Of a stretch of 64,000 nt of DNA, positions 11,901 to 21,914 are shown in pieces. The stretch spans positions 1,361,967 to 1,425,966 of the forward strand of contig NC_051091.1 of the NCBI RefSeq assembly GCF_901709675.1, read 5' to 3'. The DNA is from Syngnathus acus. Its lineage: Eukaryota > Chordata > Actinopteri > Syngnathiformes > Syngnathidae. Below the pieces are notes generated by a model. That model was not told the origin of the DNA and made no database searches. It saw only the letters and a program-made list of their open reading frames with translations. How positions within the stretch are numbered: position 1 is the stretch's first letter; each line of letters starts with the position of its first letter. The position numbers were made by a program, and so were the translations under genes.

Positions 11901-14900
11901 TGAGAAAAGAGAGTGAGAAAGCGTGCCATTGTTTTTCCCCTTCCACTGCTCGAGGCAGTTGACTTATCTCCGCTTCTTCCCCTCTGGAATGTTGCTGAGA
12001 TGAAATCAAGATTACTACAATGAGCAGTGCAGTCGGTCGGAGATAGCAGGCAGCACGCGATGTTATCCTCACCGCGCCTCTCGTCTGGTCTCGCAACAGC
12101 TCCGAACCGATGCCGAGAAGCGCTCTTTGGTGGAGAGCGGACTGTCCTGGTACAGCGAAGACGGCAAGGCGGGCCGCAAGACGGACACCAGCGGCTACGA
12201 CACGGGCAGTCTGAAAACAGAAGCGCCGAGCAAGTGGAGGAAGAAGCCGCCCAGTTTCAGCGACGAGCTGAGCGTCAAAGGAGAAGCCAGGAAGCCTCAA
12301 AGTTTGGGAGCGCCGGGAAGCTTTAAGAAGAGTCGGAATCCTCCGGTGGGGGTCACCTCCCCCATCACCCACACGTCGCAGAGTATGCTGAGAGTGGCAG
12401 GTGAGAGCCTCCATCCATTGAGTCTGCTCCAAAAAAGATTTGATTGACTTTGTTAAGAATGGATCCATTTTTGTTGTCTTAAAATGAGTTTGCAGAGATG
12501 TGATTTATCATGAAATAAAGTTGAATGAAAGGTGAAATGGTAGCTAGCTTTATGACATCTACTCAGATTAAGCCCCAAAACAAACCGAAAAATACAAAAG
12601 TGCGCTTTGATTATGTGCCCATATTTGGGCTTTGCATTGATTTTCATCAGAAGGACTTATATTACCTTTTATGAATCAAGTCTGGCAGCGATTCACACGT
12701 GAGGCACATAAAAGTTCCTCCAAGCAAACACAGATGTGTCTTTGCTTATAGTTGAACTTGGCTGCAGTACAAATGTTTGATGCGATGCAGGCGAATGGTT
12801 TTACTTTCATTTAATTCATCCTTTTGTGCCCTTTAAACTTTCTGTCCGTCCTTTTACTCCTGGGAATGTAAGCAACGTTTTGTTGTTGTCTTGTGGTTTT
12901 CTCTATGCAGCAGCAAAAAATGACAAGCCGCAGGACAAATCCAAGATTTCCATCAAGACGGCAGGTCTCCAACGTTCGCGTTCTGACGCCGGCCGGGATC
13001 ATCACATGGAGACCCGAAAGCCCCCGTCTGGTTTAGTCAAACCCTCGAGCGGAGCCTCCTTTGGCTACAAGAGAACGCCTGCAGCCACCGGTACGGCCAC
13101 GGTGCTGACAGCAGGGGGCGCCACCATCTCCACTGGCTCTGCTACCGTGGGGAAAATTCCAAAGTCCTCAGGCATGTCGATGAAGCCCGTGGGGTTAGGA
13201 GCGCCTTCTGGCCGCAAGAACAGCTTTGATGCCAGCGGCGAGCCCAGCTTCCTGGGGCCAAATGCCCGGAATAGCATCCAGTACCGAAGCCTGCCTCGAC
13301 CCGCCAAGTCCAGCACGCTCAGCGTCATCGGTCGCCCCGCATCTCGACCCGTCAGCGGCACTATAGACCCGAGCCTGCTGACCCTGAAGCCCGTCACCGT
13401 GGCCTCGGCAAGCCCCAGGGTGAAAGACCCTACCAGTTGCAAAATGTCTAATCGGACGATGGTTGTCCCGGTGAACCAGACCGACCGGGAGAAGGAGAAA
13501 GCCAGGGCTAAAGCCGTGTGTGCCGACATCGACATAGACTGTGCTTCCCTGAAAGAAGTCCAGGTTCCCTCGGAGTGCTCGCGAGAATCTTTGGTGAAAC
13601 TGCACGGCCTGAGACGGACCGGCAGTAGCAAATATCCTGAACTTTCATCGCCCACCACGCCAAGGTGCCGCCGACTCGCTCTAGAGCCGTATTGGTACTT
13701 GTAATAAATGGATGGATGACTTATTTTGTTCTTCTTCCTGTAGGATGTTAGCCAAGTCTTTGGGGCGTCCACCCAGCTTGGCTCATCTGGACAAGGTCAA
13801 CTCCAACAGTTTGGACTCCTGCGTGACCATTCATGACCTCCCTCCCAAAGTCCCCCCTTACTCCAAGCTCCAGGACCTGGCTTCCTCCCACTCAGCAACC
13901 CGTCTGACGCCTAGCCCGGCGCCCGTGCTGCACATCGACTCTCCCGGCTCGTATACGAGCGACAGCCTGGGGGGATCGCCCCTGCTATATCCCAAACTGT
14001 CAACTATGCACCGCAGCCTGGAATCGCTGCCCCTGCAAATGAGCGTGCCCTCTCGATCCCGGTTTAGCAGCAAAGAGTCGCAGGATAACAAGAGGGGAGT
14101 TGGGACGTGGGGCGCGGGGAGCAGGACATCTCTCAACCTTTCCGAAGGGTTAGTCGGCATCGTTTCAACAGACGCAAGTGTTTTTTGTTTGTTTTAATGA
14201 CTCCATTTGTCTGCTTCCTCTCCACAGGTTGCAGAGCGATAGGAACACCTTGCCAAAGAAAGGCTTAGAGTACGTTCATATACAGATGGTCCTCGGTATC
14301 CGACGGTCCCGGGGGGGGGGTTTATTGCGATTCTGACTTTTACTAGTCTTGGCTTCAATTAGAGCAGTGTGTTAATCGTTATAAATCCAAGGCAGCTCCT
14401 TTATATTTTAAGATGAATCTCGCAATATATTCAACCAATATTTGGTGTAAAATTTGGGCCTGTTTAGTTGACCGCAAAGCTATGATGTTGTTTTAGAATG
14501 AGCAACAGGTGGGAACACGGCTTCATTGTGCCATCTAGTGGAAGAGCATTTAGTAGCTGTTTCTGTCACTATACATTGCTGTCAAAGTTAGATGACCAAA
14601 GTTACATTTTGGAATGAAAATTAATTTTCAAACCAAGTGCAATTGGATGATTTCATACTTTTGATTGGCATAACGTGGTTGGGATGGAGAGGACAGCGTT
14701 GCGATCCTCGTAAATAAACGTTCAGAACTTGGAAACCAAGGACCCTCTTTCATCACTCAACATTCCTTGCTGCATGTTGTTATTTGAAACTGAAACAAGC
14801 TTTCTCCCTAGACGCTGCAGCTCAAGCTTGTCGGAGAACGACGGCATGAAACCGGGGCGCCGCCACTCGCACAACGAGCGCGACAGCCCACCTCAGCTGC

Positions 14901-17900
14901 CGTCACCCACCCGCACGATCCACCTCTTGTCCGCCACCAAAGCTCCTCTCACCAACGTGGGTGAGTGAGCCATTCCTTCAACACGGGACAAATTTAAAAA
15001 TTGGCAATTGGGAGACAATGGCAAAAAGTAATTTTGCGTGCCCTGATTCTGCTGACTGTATGCGTCTCCTTTTCTTTGATGATAGTTGCACCAATTTCTT
15101 GTTCGGGCACCCCGAGGATATCCCGCTCCAATAGCATCGGGCCTCCCGGTGAGCACGAGCTCTACAGCTCCTCCCCGTTGGGCAGCACCATGTCGCTGGC
15201 AGACCGACCCAAAAGCATGATGCGCTCCGGCTCTTTCCGCGAACCGGCAGATGATGGTGAGCCTTGAAAAAAAAAAAAATGCTCAAAATAGAATCAAAGG
15301 GGTCTTTTTTCAGCGACGTCCAATTATCGGACCTTTGCGCAGTTAAGGGATAAATACAATCGTATCTTTTTCCTTTTGCAGTACACGGCTCTGTGCTCTC
15401 CTTAGCTTCCAATGCTTCATCCAGCTACTCCTCCTCGGTAAGTAAGTCAAGTTTTCAGCAGAATGATGTGCAGGCCTTTCAAGTCAAATTGCACTTTGAA
15501 TGACCCGGACTACTATTGTTCTGTTTATGATCATTATTTCATGGTTCACAATGAGTTCAGCCAGCAATAGTGTCAAGTTTGTTTTCTGCACAACTTGTTC
15601 TTAAGTGGTCGCTCTTCTTTACATGCTTTCGCAATGCTTTCCGTAGAATGAGGACAAGATCCAAGGGGAGGTAAGGCCGCAGGAACGCAATTGGCTCATT
15701 TTCTGTTGGTTTGTGTCCATTTGTCAGATGTACTGTGTTGTATTTAGTGCAGTGTTTCTTGATTATTTTCTCTTACACCACCCCAAGGAAGAAGGAAACA
15801 ATTAGTACACACAACCACTGCAGCGATGGACTGAATCATTTGTTAGAAAAAACAAAAACGACATTTCGATCAGTTTACAAGCAATACTAAATTTATGAAC
15901 ATGATTTTAGCGTGTCCTGAAAGGAAAGTATCCTTAATTTCAGTTTTTATCCTTCATTGTGACCCTTTTCTAGGGTTTGTACTTTTTTTTCTTCTTCTTC
16001 TAACTACAGTTTGTGACATAATCACAACTAAATTCACTTGATCTATATAAAAATAGGAATCGTGACAATAACGGTATAACGAGTGATCTTTGGTCCTCAG
16101 CAAATCCGCAAACTACGGCGCGAGCTGGAATCTTCGCAGGAGAAAGTTGCCGACTTGACCCTGCAGCTGTCTGCCAACGTACGTATAAGTGCGACTATTG
16201 ACTTTGTCATTCTCCTTCTAAAAGCATAACAACAACTCCTCCACCTTAACACGCTCTGGCACATTGGCTGGTTATACACTGCATGGTTCAGGTGACACAA
16301 TTCAATTTTTTTCCTCTGCCTAGTAGCACACTTGGGAAATGCAGCATGGAGAAGAAAATTTCACTTCTGATATGAATTCATTTGAAGGGCAAGCAGTTTG
16401 ATACACATATCTGCTCATATTACCTTGATATGCTAACAATAAAATATTCAATAATAATATTCAATATAACAACAATGAACGCAATATAAAACAGCCTCGG
16501 CAATGACATGGCTGCTCCAACGCAACTCAACTTTATTTTTAGTGCACTATAAAAACAACCACAAGTGCAGCACATGGGCATTATGTCAGAATTGGACACT
16601 TGGTCCTTGCATTGTACATCCAGCTAACGTCACTTTAACACAGAGCCACTTCGTCTTTTGATGCTTTACACTTTTTCAACTAACATGGCCGTTGATCATT
16701 ACACCTGCTTGTATATGTGTCACTGAGTGGGTTATTCCCACGCCTAACCACCAATGTCCTCTCTTTTATTCTCTTGGCCGCTAATTGGCTCACGGACTTC
16801 CTGCTCCTCGCTGCCTGCCCCCCCTCCCCTACCCGCTAACCGGTCACTGCTGCGGATGTTGGGTGTAGCAGTTGGGCCAGGTTTGTTGGACTCCAGCTTG
16901 AGTCAAAAAAATGCTTCTCAAATGTAAATGACACACTACTCACTAAACGTTAGAGACATCGAGTTTTTGCTTGAAACCTCAGAATGAGCCGAAAATTCAC
17001 GATGAACTTCAAAAGGAAACTTAATTGGATCTTTTCTAAACTTTTCAACCTGTTGAATGTGTCAGTACATTTGGCCCAGCTTGTGATTTTCTAATTCTGT
17101 CACGCCATCCACTGCTGTTCAATACGCATTTTTCCTCCCTCTTGATGTCGGAAGTGATTTGTTTTGAGCTTGTGGACTTGCATGTGGGGATCTGAATTGA
17201 ACTCTCCATCCATGTCGAACAGGCTAATCTGGTCGCAGCTTTTGAACAGAGCCTGGCACTGATGACAGCTCGCCTGCAGACCTTGTCAGCTTCTTCTGAA
17301 CAGAAGGTTGGTCATATGATATCATGTGAATGATAAGTAGCAATTTGGGGAAAAAGAAGGAAGGACACCGGTAGTGTCACCATGTATTCAGGGTTTTACC
17401 GCCGTTCAGGATTCTGAGCTGAACGACCTGAAGGACACCATTGAGATTCTGAAGACTAAAAACACAGAGGCTCAGGATATCATTCATGATGCTCTCAATA
17501 ATTCCGAAATCGTGTCAAAAGGTAAACAATTTATAATATCTGCATATGAACCAAAACTTCTAGAGTTGTCCAACACTTAATGTGTGTTGTGGTTTTTTTT
17601 TCTACAGAACTGCAGATAAATCGTCAGAACTCATCAGAAAGCCTCTCCAGCCTCGCCAGCAACACCAGCCACTCGAGCATGGGCAGTCTCAAGGAGATGG
17701 AGGCCAAGAAGAAGAAGAAGAAGAGCTGGGTGAGGACACACGCATCGAAGTCAAATATACCTTGGCAACTTTTACTGCATGAGAGAACCTACAGAATTTT
17801 CCCCGCATGTGTTCATGATCCTGCTGTTAAGTAACACTCTTGTCTTCTCCCACATGCCGCCACACGTTTTTATTTTCAGGTGTATGAGGTAAGTTCCGAT

Positions 17901-20900
17901 GCTTTGTAAACCTTTCCTATTGCCTCCCCCCATCTGATTGTGCTCCTAAGAGCATGTTGTCTCAATGAACCACTTTCTCGAGATTGTTACCTGTAGTTTA
18001 CAGACAGGTAAAACCACATCTGACACATTCTGCAACATTTGTAACCCTAAAATGTACGTCGAGACGATTGCAAGCCGAGAACCCCGGTACTGTGTATTTG
18101 GCGGATGTAAAGGAATGTCTATCCCTTCTTCTCTTGACAGTTACGCAGCTCGTTCAACAAGGCTTTCAAGAAGGGTGCTAAGCCAACAGGGCCCTATGAC
18201 GACATTGAGGAAATTGCCACCCCGGAATCGTCTGTACCACCTTCACCTAAAGTCAACCGTGATGGGCCTGATCCTCCGCCATCGTCCATGACAGCCTCAA
18301 CCTCCGTTTCATCATCTGGGTAATGCGCCGTCTCCTAAACATACCTGAGAATCAGAAGACAAAGTGGAGTAAGTGTAATCCAAACATACGCAGGCTGTGT
18401 GAGGGAAGCGAGGCGGCAGATGACAAGGTTGTGTCTGACCTTCGCTCGGAACTGTGGGAGAAGGAGCGGAAACTTACCGATATCCGACTGGAGGCTTTAT
18501 CCTCTGCCCATCAGCTGGAACAGCTGCAGGAGACCATGACCAACATGGAGGTGCACATGTTTTTCGCTTCATCCCTTGGTTACTACCACATATTGGAATC
18601 CCGCTCCTTTACATAAGATCTTACTGCTAACGTCATTCATGTGTCAACAGAAGACAGTGATCAATCTCAAGGTGGAGAACGACCAACTGAAAACAAGTAG
18701 CCTGTCCTCCTCCCCATCTCCTGGACCCTCCACCTCCGTCTCCCAGTCCTCAGGTCTCACTTCTCTTGCCAACTTATCACCACGACATTCTGTTGCGGTG
18801 CGTGATGCCCGAAGAACCAGCACAGGTACATTTGAAACCCGGAGATGTTATCAATGACCCTGAGTCAGTCATTGAGTCGTTGTTTGGTTCCGTCAGATTC
18901 CATGGATTACACCAGCCTATCGTCGCAGCGAGATGACCACCGTGTCAGGGTGGTGGCTTGCGTTGCAGATTTGCACGTCTTCAAAGATGTAAGTGTGCTC
19001 TTGATTGACGAACATCAGACACCATGATACATGCATCATCTGCCTTGCAGGAGGTGAAACAACAGAACTTCTTCCTCGGTACCGTCAGGGTGAACGGCAG
19101 GATGGACTGGCCCATGCTGGACTCTGCCGTCAGTCAGGCTTTCAAGGTGAGACAGCTGTTCTTTACGTACGACCTAACCCTGGCGCAGAATGTGTAACAG
19201 ACATGCTGACGTTTGTAAATCAGCTGTCGCATTTAATTTTAGCAAGCCGTAACTTGTGAAGAGTTCTTAGGAGCGCAAGCGGTGATGGAAATACAGACGC
19301 GATAATGGCAAAGGGTCCCGCTGAAATCGTGCCGTTGACATTTGAGGATTTTCCAATTGCGTGACTGATCTGCGAGGAATTTTACACGACAGGGGCTCCT
19401 CTCCGCTCTTTATGTCGATAGTTTATGTCGATACTTATACAAGACAACTCAGGGTTATGTCCTCGAGTCTTTTTAAATATGAAACCTATTCGTCGTTAAG
19501 ATCCATCAGGTTGAATGAATACGAAATGAATGTAATCCCCGATTGGTCCCCGATTCCGCTTGGCAGTCCTTCATTGTTGTGTCCCTCATTCCAGGTTTAT
19601 GTTGCTAAAGTGGACCCCACCTCCAGTCTTGGCCTTTCAACGGACTCCATTTACAGCTATAGCATGGGTCACATCAAAAGGGTACTGGGAGGAGAGGCGC
19701 CAGAGACGCAGCCCTCTCGTTGCATGTCCCGAGGTCCCACCAGTATCACTTTGGCTCTCAAAGGTACAGGTACAATCGGCCACTTGAGTTTGGGATCATA
19801 GTTTTAAAAAATGGTGCTTTTTATCCACATCTGCAGGATGTGTACGTTTTTAAACAAACATGAACCAGAATTTGCGAGGTCAGCTCAAGTTGCTTATGCA
19901 AGCTTGTTTTGATACAGGCAAATCTTTTGATGAAATGTTATTGGCTTAAAATATTTATTACACATCTACTACATTTGGGCCTGCCTTTCATCTTATCTGT
20001 GCATTGCATTTCACTTTTATCAACTTTTCTTGCACTCCCAATATATATTTATATATCATTATACACGCAATATATATATATTTTTTATATTTTGGGTGAA
20101 GATTGTTATCAAGTGTAAAATCAAAGCATCCTGTGTCTTTATCTTTATTCAAATCTATAAAATTTCTGTTCCCAGGTTTAAAGGAGAAGTGTGTGGACAG
20201 CCTCGTATTTGAGACTCTGATACCTAAACCCATGATGCAACACTACATCAGCCTATTGCTCAAACACCGCAGACTCATCCTGTCCGGACCGAGCGGAACG
20301 GGCAAGACGTACCTGGCCTCGCGGCTGGCCGAGTACCTGGTGGACCGAAGTGCCCGCGAAGTCTCCGATGGCATCGTGGTGACCTTCAATATGCATCGTC
20401 AGTCCTGCAAGGTGAGAAGAAAGCCAGTCACACAGCCTGTTTTTTTCTTTTTTTTTTAATTAGCATTTGAACATCTTTATTTTCTTGTCTCCACCCAGGA
20501 TCTGCAGCTTTATCTTTTGAACTTGGCCAATCAAATAGACAGAGAAACCAGCTCTTCAGAAAATCCTTTGGTCATCATCGTGGACGATATTCACGATCCG
20601 GCTTCTGTCAGCGAATTAGTCAACGGAGCGCTGACGTGCAAATATCACAAATGGTAATATGATATAGTTGGTAATACTCCACCTAATTTGCTATGACCAA
20701 ATTTCGGGGGAACTTGTCCTCTTGGCCCGAGTTTGCGCCCGGTCTAAACAGGAATTGCTCTCAACTGAAGGAATGATTGTACCAAATAAATGAGAACACC
20801 TTTCTGACGTGTGACTTGGCTTCTTTCCTCAGTCCGTACATCATTGGAACAAGCAATCAGCCAGTGAAGATGACGGCAAACCACAGCCTACATCTCAGTT

Positions 20901-21914
20901 TCAGGTCAGTGGTGTCATTCCAACATCCGGTATTACATACTGTGCTCAAGATATCCATGCTGTCTGACACAATTTCCTAACATCAGCTATTTGAGTCTGA
21001 CTTTTAACTTTATCTCAGGATGGTGACCTTCTCCAACAATGTGGAGCCCGCCAATGGCTTCCTGGTACGCTACTTGCACAGGAAGCTGATGGAGTCCGAG
21101 GACGAGCGAAACCTGACCAACGAGGACCTGGTCCGTGTGCTGGATTGGGTTCCCAAACTGTGGTATCATCTGCATACCTTCCTGGAGAAACACAGCACGT
21201 CAGACTTTCTCATTGGTAGGATTACATGTATAATACTGGGGGGAAACCAAGAGTTTGGCTTAAATATGTTCTGTCGTCTCCTCAGGCCCGTGCTTTTTCC
21301 TGTCCTGTCCGGTCACGGTGGACGAGTTCCGGTCATGGTTCATTGATCTTTGGAACCATTCTATTATTCCCTATTTGCAAGAGGGAGCCAAGGATGGCAT
21401 CAAGGTGAGAGACCTTCATAATATTATATGTATTCCTGTAAGTCTTATTTCAGGCAGTGTTGCAAGCACAATGGCCACCAAAAGCATGGTGGTGGTGGTG
21501 GTGGTGGAGGCTTCCTTTTCAATTACCCTGATATGCTGCCACTCTCTAGCTCCACGGTCAGAAAGCAGTGTGGGAGGACCCCGTGGAGTGGGTGAGGGGC
21601 ACACTGCCCTGGCCTTCTGCCCAGCAGGATCAGGCCAAGCTGTTCCACCTTCCACCCCCGAGCATCGGCTCTAGTAGCCCCGGTCAGGCTGACGAGGAAA
21701 AGTCCCGCAAGGAGACCACACCCAGCTCAACAGAATCTGATCCGTTGGTAAGTGAGCTCACCTCATGACATTCAGCAAAGATGAGTGATTTTATTTGAAA
21801 TAGATGCGACCGTGTCTTTTGTGATATCAGATGGCAATGCTTTTGAAACTTCAAGAGGCTGCCAATTACATCGAATCACCGGACAAAGACGACCCCAGCC
21901 TGCCAAGACTGTGA
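1609..21914 (+). CDS. nav1: neuron navigator 1 (nav1), whole gene, 30 coding exons
   Basis: Neuron navigators are microtubule plus-end-associated proteins that steer axon and neurite growth. NAV1 lacks the N-terminal calponin-homology domain of NAV2/NAV3, and none is seen here. I joined 30 exons whose donor and acceptor phases all agree. They sum to 5,502 nt, or 1,833 aa, close to human NAV1 (about 1,877 aa). Landmarks are a conserved N-terminal block, a long Ser/Pro-rich middle, coiled coils near residues 1057-1147 and 1251-1303, and a C-terminal AAA-type ATPase with Walker A GPSGTGKT near residue 1518. The start at 1609 has A at -3 and G at +4. An in-frame ATG at 1567 would add 14 residues. 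The gene ends with a TGA at 21912-21914. Whether this is the nav1a or nav1b paralogue cannot be told. Confidence 0.95.
2279..4925. other. nav1 intron 1
   Basis: This 2.6-kb intron has a GTGAGT donor and a CACAG acceptor. It holds A-rich runs near 3288 and 3378. At 4027-4200 is a segment beginning GACCTTGCAAAAGTTTCCAC, resembling a repeat widespread in fish genomes. At 4771-4808 is a short LINE/SINE-tail-like piece (CCGCTTATACTCACGAGGGT). No conserved coding segment was recognised. Confidence 0.5.
4027..4200. mobile_element. probable degraded transposon fragment in nav1 intron 1
   Basis: The start (ACCTTGCAAAAGTTTCCACC) and the following 'TTACAACC...TTTTATTTGATAGACC..CACAAAATAG' pattern match a dispersed element I remember from many teleost genomes. 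I cannot assign it firmly to a class. No transposase frame is visible and the right boundary is approximate. Confidence 0.4.
5949..11609. other. nav1 intron 3
   Basis: This 5.7-kb intron contains a TAGT/CTAG-rich degenerate repeat (about 8405-8555) and a (TG)n(TA)n microsatellite at 10642-10671. At about 10230-10570 lies non-repetitive sequence that might be a conserved regulatory element, a guess from appearance only. No coding exon could be supported. Open frames of 60-130 codons here have no recognisable similarity and lack paired splice sites. Confidence 0.45.
10642..10671. repeat. (TG)n(TA)n microsatellite in nav1 intron 3
   Basis: A short TG run passes directly into eleven uninterrupted TA units. 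It is a simple dinucleotide repeat and likely length-polymorphic. Confidence 0.9.
11610..15670 (+). CDS. nav1: nav1 coding exons 4-12 (Ser/Pro-rich middle, microtubule-binding region)
   Basis: Exons are 11610-11760, 12100-12400, 12911-13664, 13744-14148, 14228-14269, 14812-14960, 15086-15256, 15382-15437 and 15647-15670. They encode the low-complexity Ser/Thr/Pro/Lys-rich centre, including WDESSSISSGLSD, ITHTSQSMLRVAG, NIQYRSLPRPAKSS-like and NTLPKKGLE motifs, all recognisable against NAV1. In the family this region binds microtubules and +TIP proteins. Exon 8 (42 nt) and exon 12 (24 nt) are very small and were placed by phase plus similarity. The exon 6 acceptor is a tandem CAGCAG. The introns flanking exon 7 are 79 nt each. 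Confidence 0.92.
15647..15670 (+). CDS. nav1: nav1 exon 12, 24-nt microexon
   Basis: An eight-codon exon (NEDKIQGE) lies between CCGTAG and GTAAGG. It aligns with the short AEERMQSE-like segment joining the Ser-rich region to the first coiled coil in mammalian NAV1. Both flanking exons end and begin in phase 0, so it is a frame-preserving cassette and could be skipped. Confidence 0.85.
16101..18825 (+). CDS. nav1: nav1 coding exons 13-20 (coiled coils and basic linker)
   Basis: Exons are 16101-16178, 17223-17306, 17410-17521, 17608-17729, 17880-17888, 18141-18319, 18394-18550 and 18651-18825. Exons 13-15 encode a coiled coil beginning QIRKLRRELESSQEKV and continuing through ANLVAAFEQSLALM. 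Exon 16 ends in a run of six lysines followed by SW. Exon 17 is a 9-nt microexon. Exon 18 encodes LRSSFNKAFKKG and a DDIEEIATPESS acidic segment. Exon 19 is a second coiled coil with LRSELWEKERKLTDIRLEAL. Exon 20 is Ser/Pro-rich. All of these are NAV-family signatures in the expected order. Confidence 0.93.
16179..17222. other. nav1 intron 13
   Basis: A 1.04-kb intron with a GTACGT donor and an AACAG acceptor. No further exon was supported. A CAG...CAG|GT arrangement around 16869-16880 was considered as a 12-nt exon and rejected because it has no pyrimidine tract. Confidence 0.5.
17880..17888 (+). CDS. nav1: nav1 exon 17, 9-nt microexon (Val-Tyr-Glu)
   Basis: GTGTATGAG lies directly between a TTTTCAG acceptor and a GTAAGT donor, phase 0 on both sides. 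It inserts VYE between the lysine-rich KKKSW end of exon 16 and LRSSFNKAF of exon 18. Other NAV family members are known with VYE or VNE at this point, and NAV1 isoforms without it read SWLRSSF. It is therefore probably an alternatively spliced neural microexon. It is far too short for ORF-based detection. Confidence 0.85.
18897..21914 (+). CDS. nav1: nav1 coding exons 21-30 (AAA ATPase module and C terminus)
   Basis: Exons are 18897-18988, 19051-19146, 19595-19763, 20176-20411, 20499-20653, 20833-20904, 21019-21215, 21286-21404, 21550-21747 and 21831-21914. Walker A GPSGTGKT is at 20286-20309 and a Walker B-like LVIIVDDI at 20568-20591. The conserved SLVFETLIPKPMMQHYISLL, MVTFSNNVEPANGFLVRYL and WEDPVEWVRGTLPWPSAQQ blocks are all present. 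The protein ends in LLKLQEAANYIESPDKDD followed by PSLPRL. This AAA-like module is the best-conserved part of navigators; its nucleotide-dependent activity is inferred from family knowledge. Several introns are short (62-90 nt). Confidence 0.95.

Noticed and set aside
11821-12468. 215-aa minus-strand ORF over nav1 exon 5
   Set aside because: It overlaps a conserved nav1 exon in antisense, and its composition is explained by that exon.
13065-13772. 235-aa minus-strand ORF over nav1 exon 6
   Set aside because: It is antisense to a confirmed coding exon and has no recognisable domain.
16861-16882. Possible 12-nt nav1 microexon (CAG TTG GGC CAG) before GTTTGT
   Set aside because: The acceptor lacks a pyrimidine tract, the donor is weak, and the flanking exons already join in phase without it.
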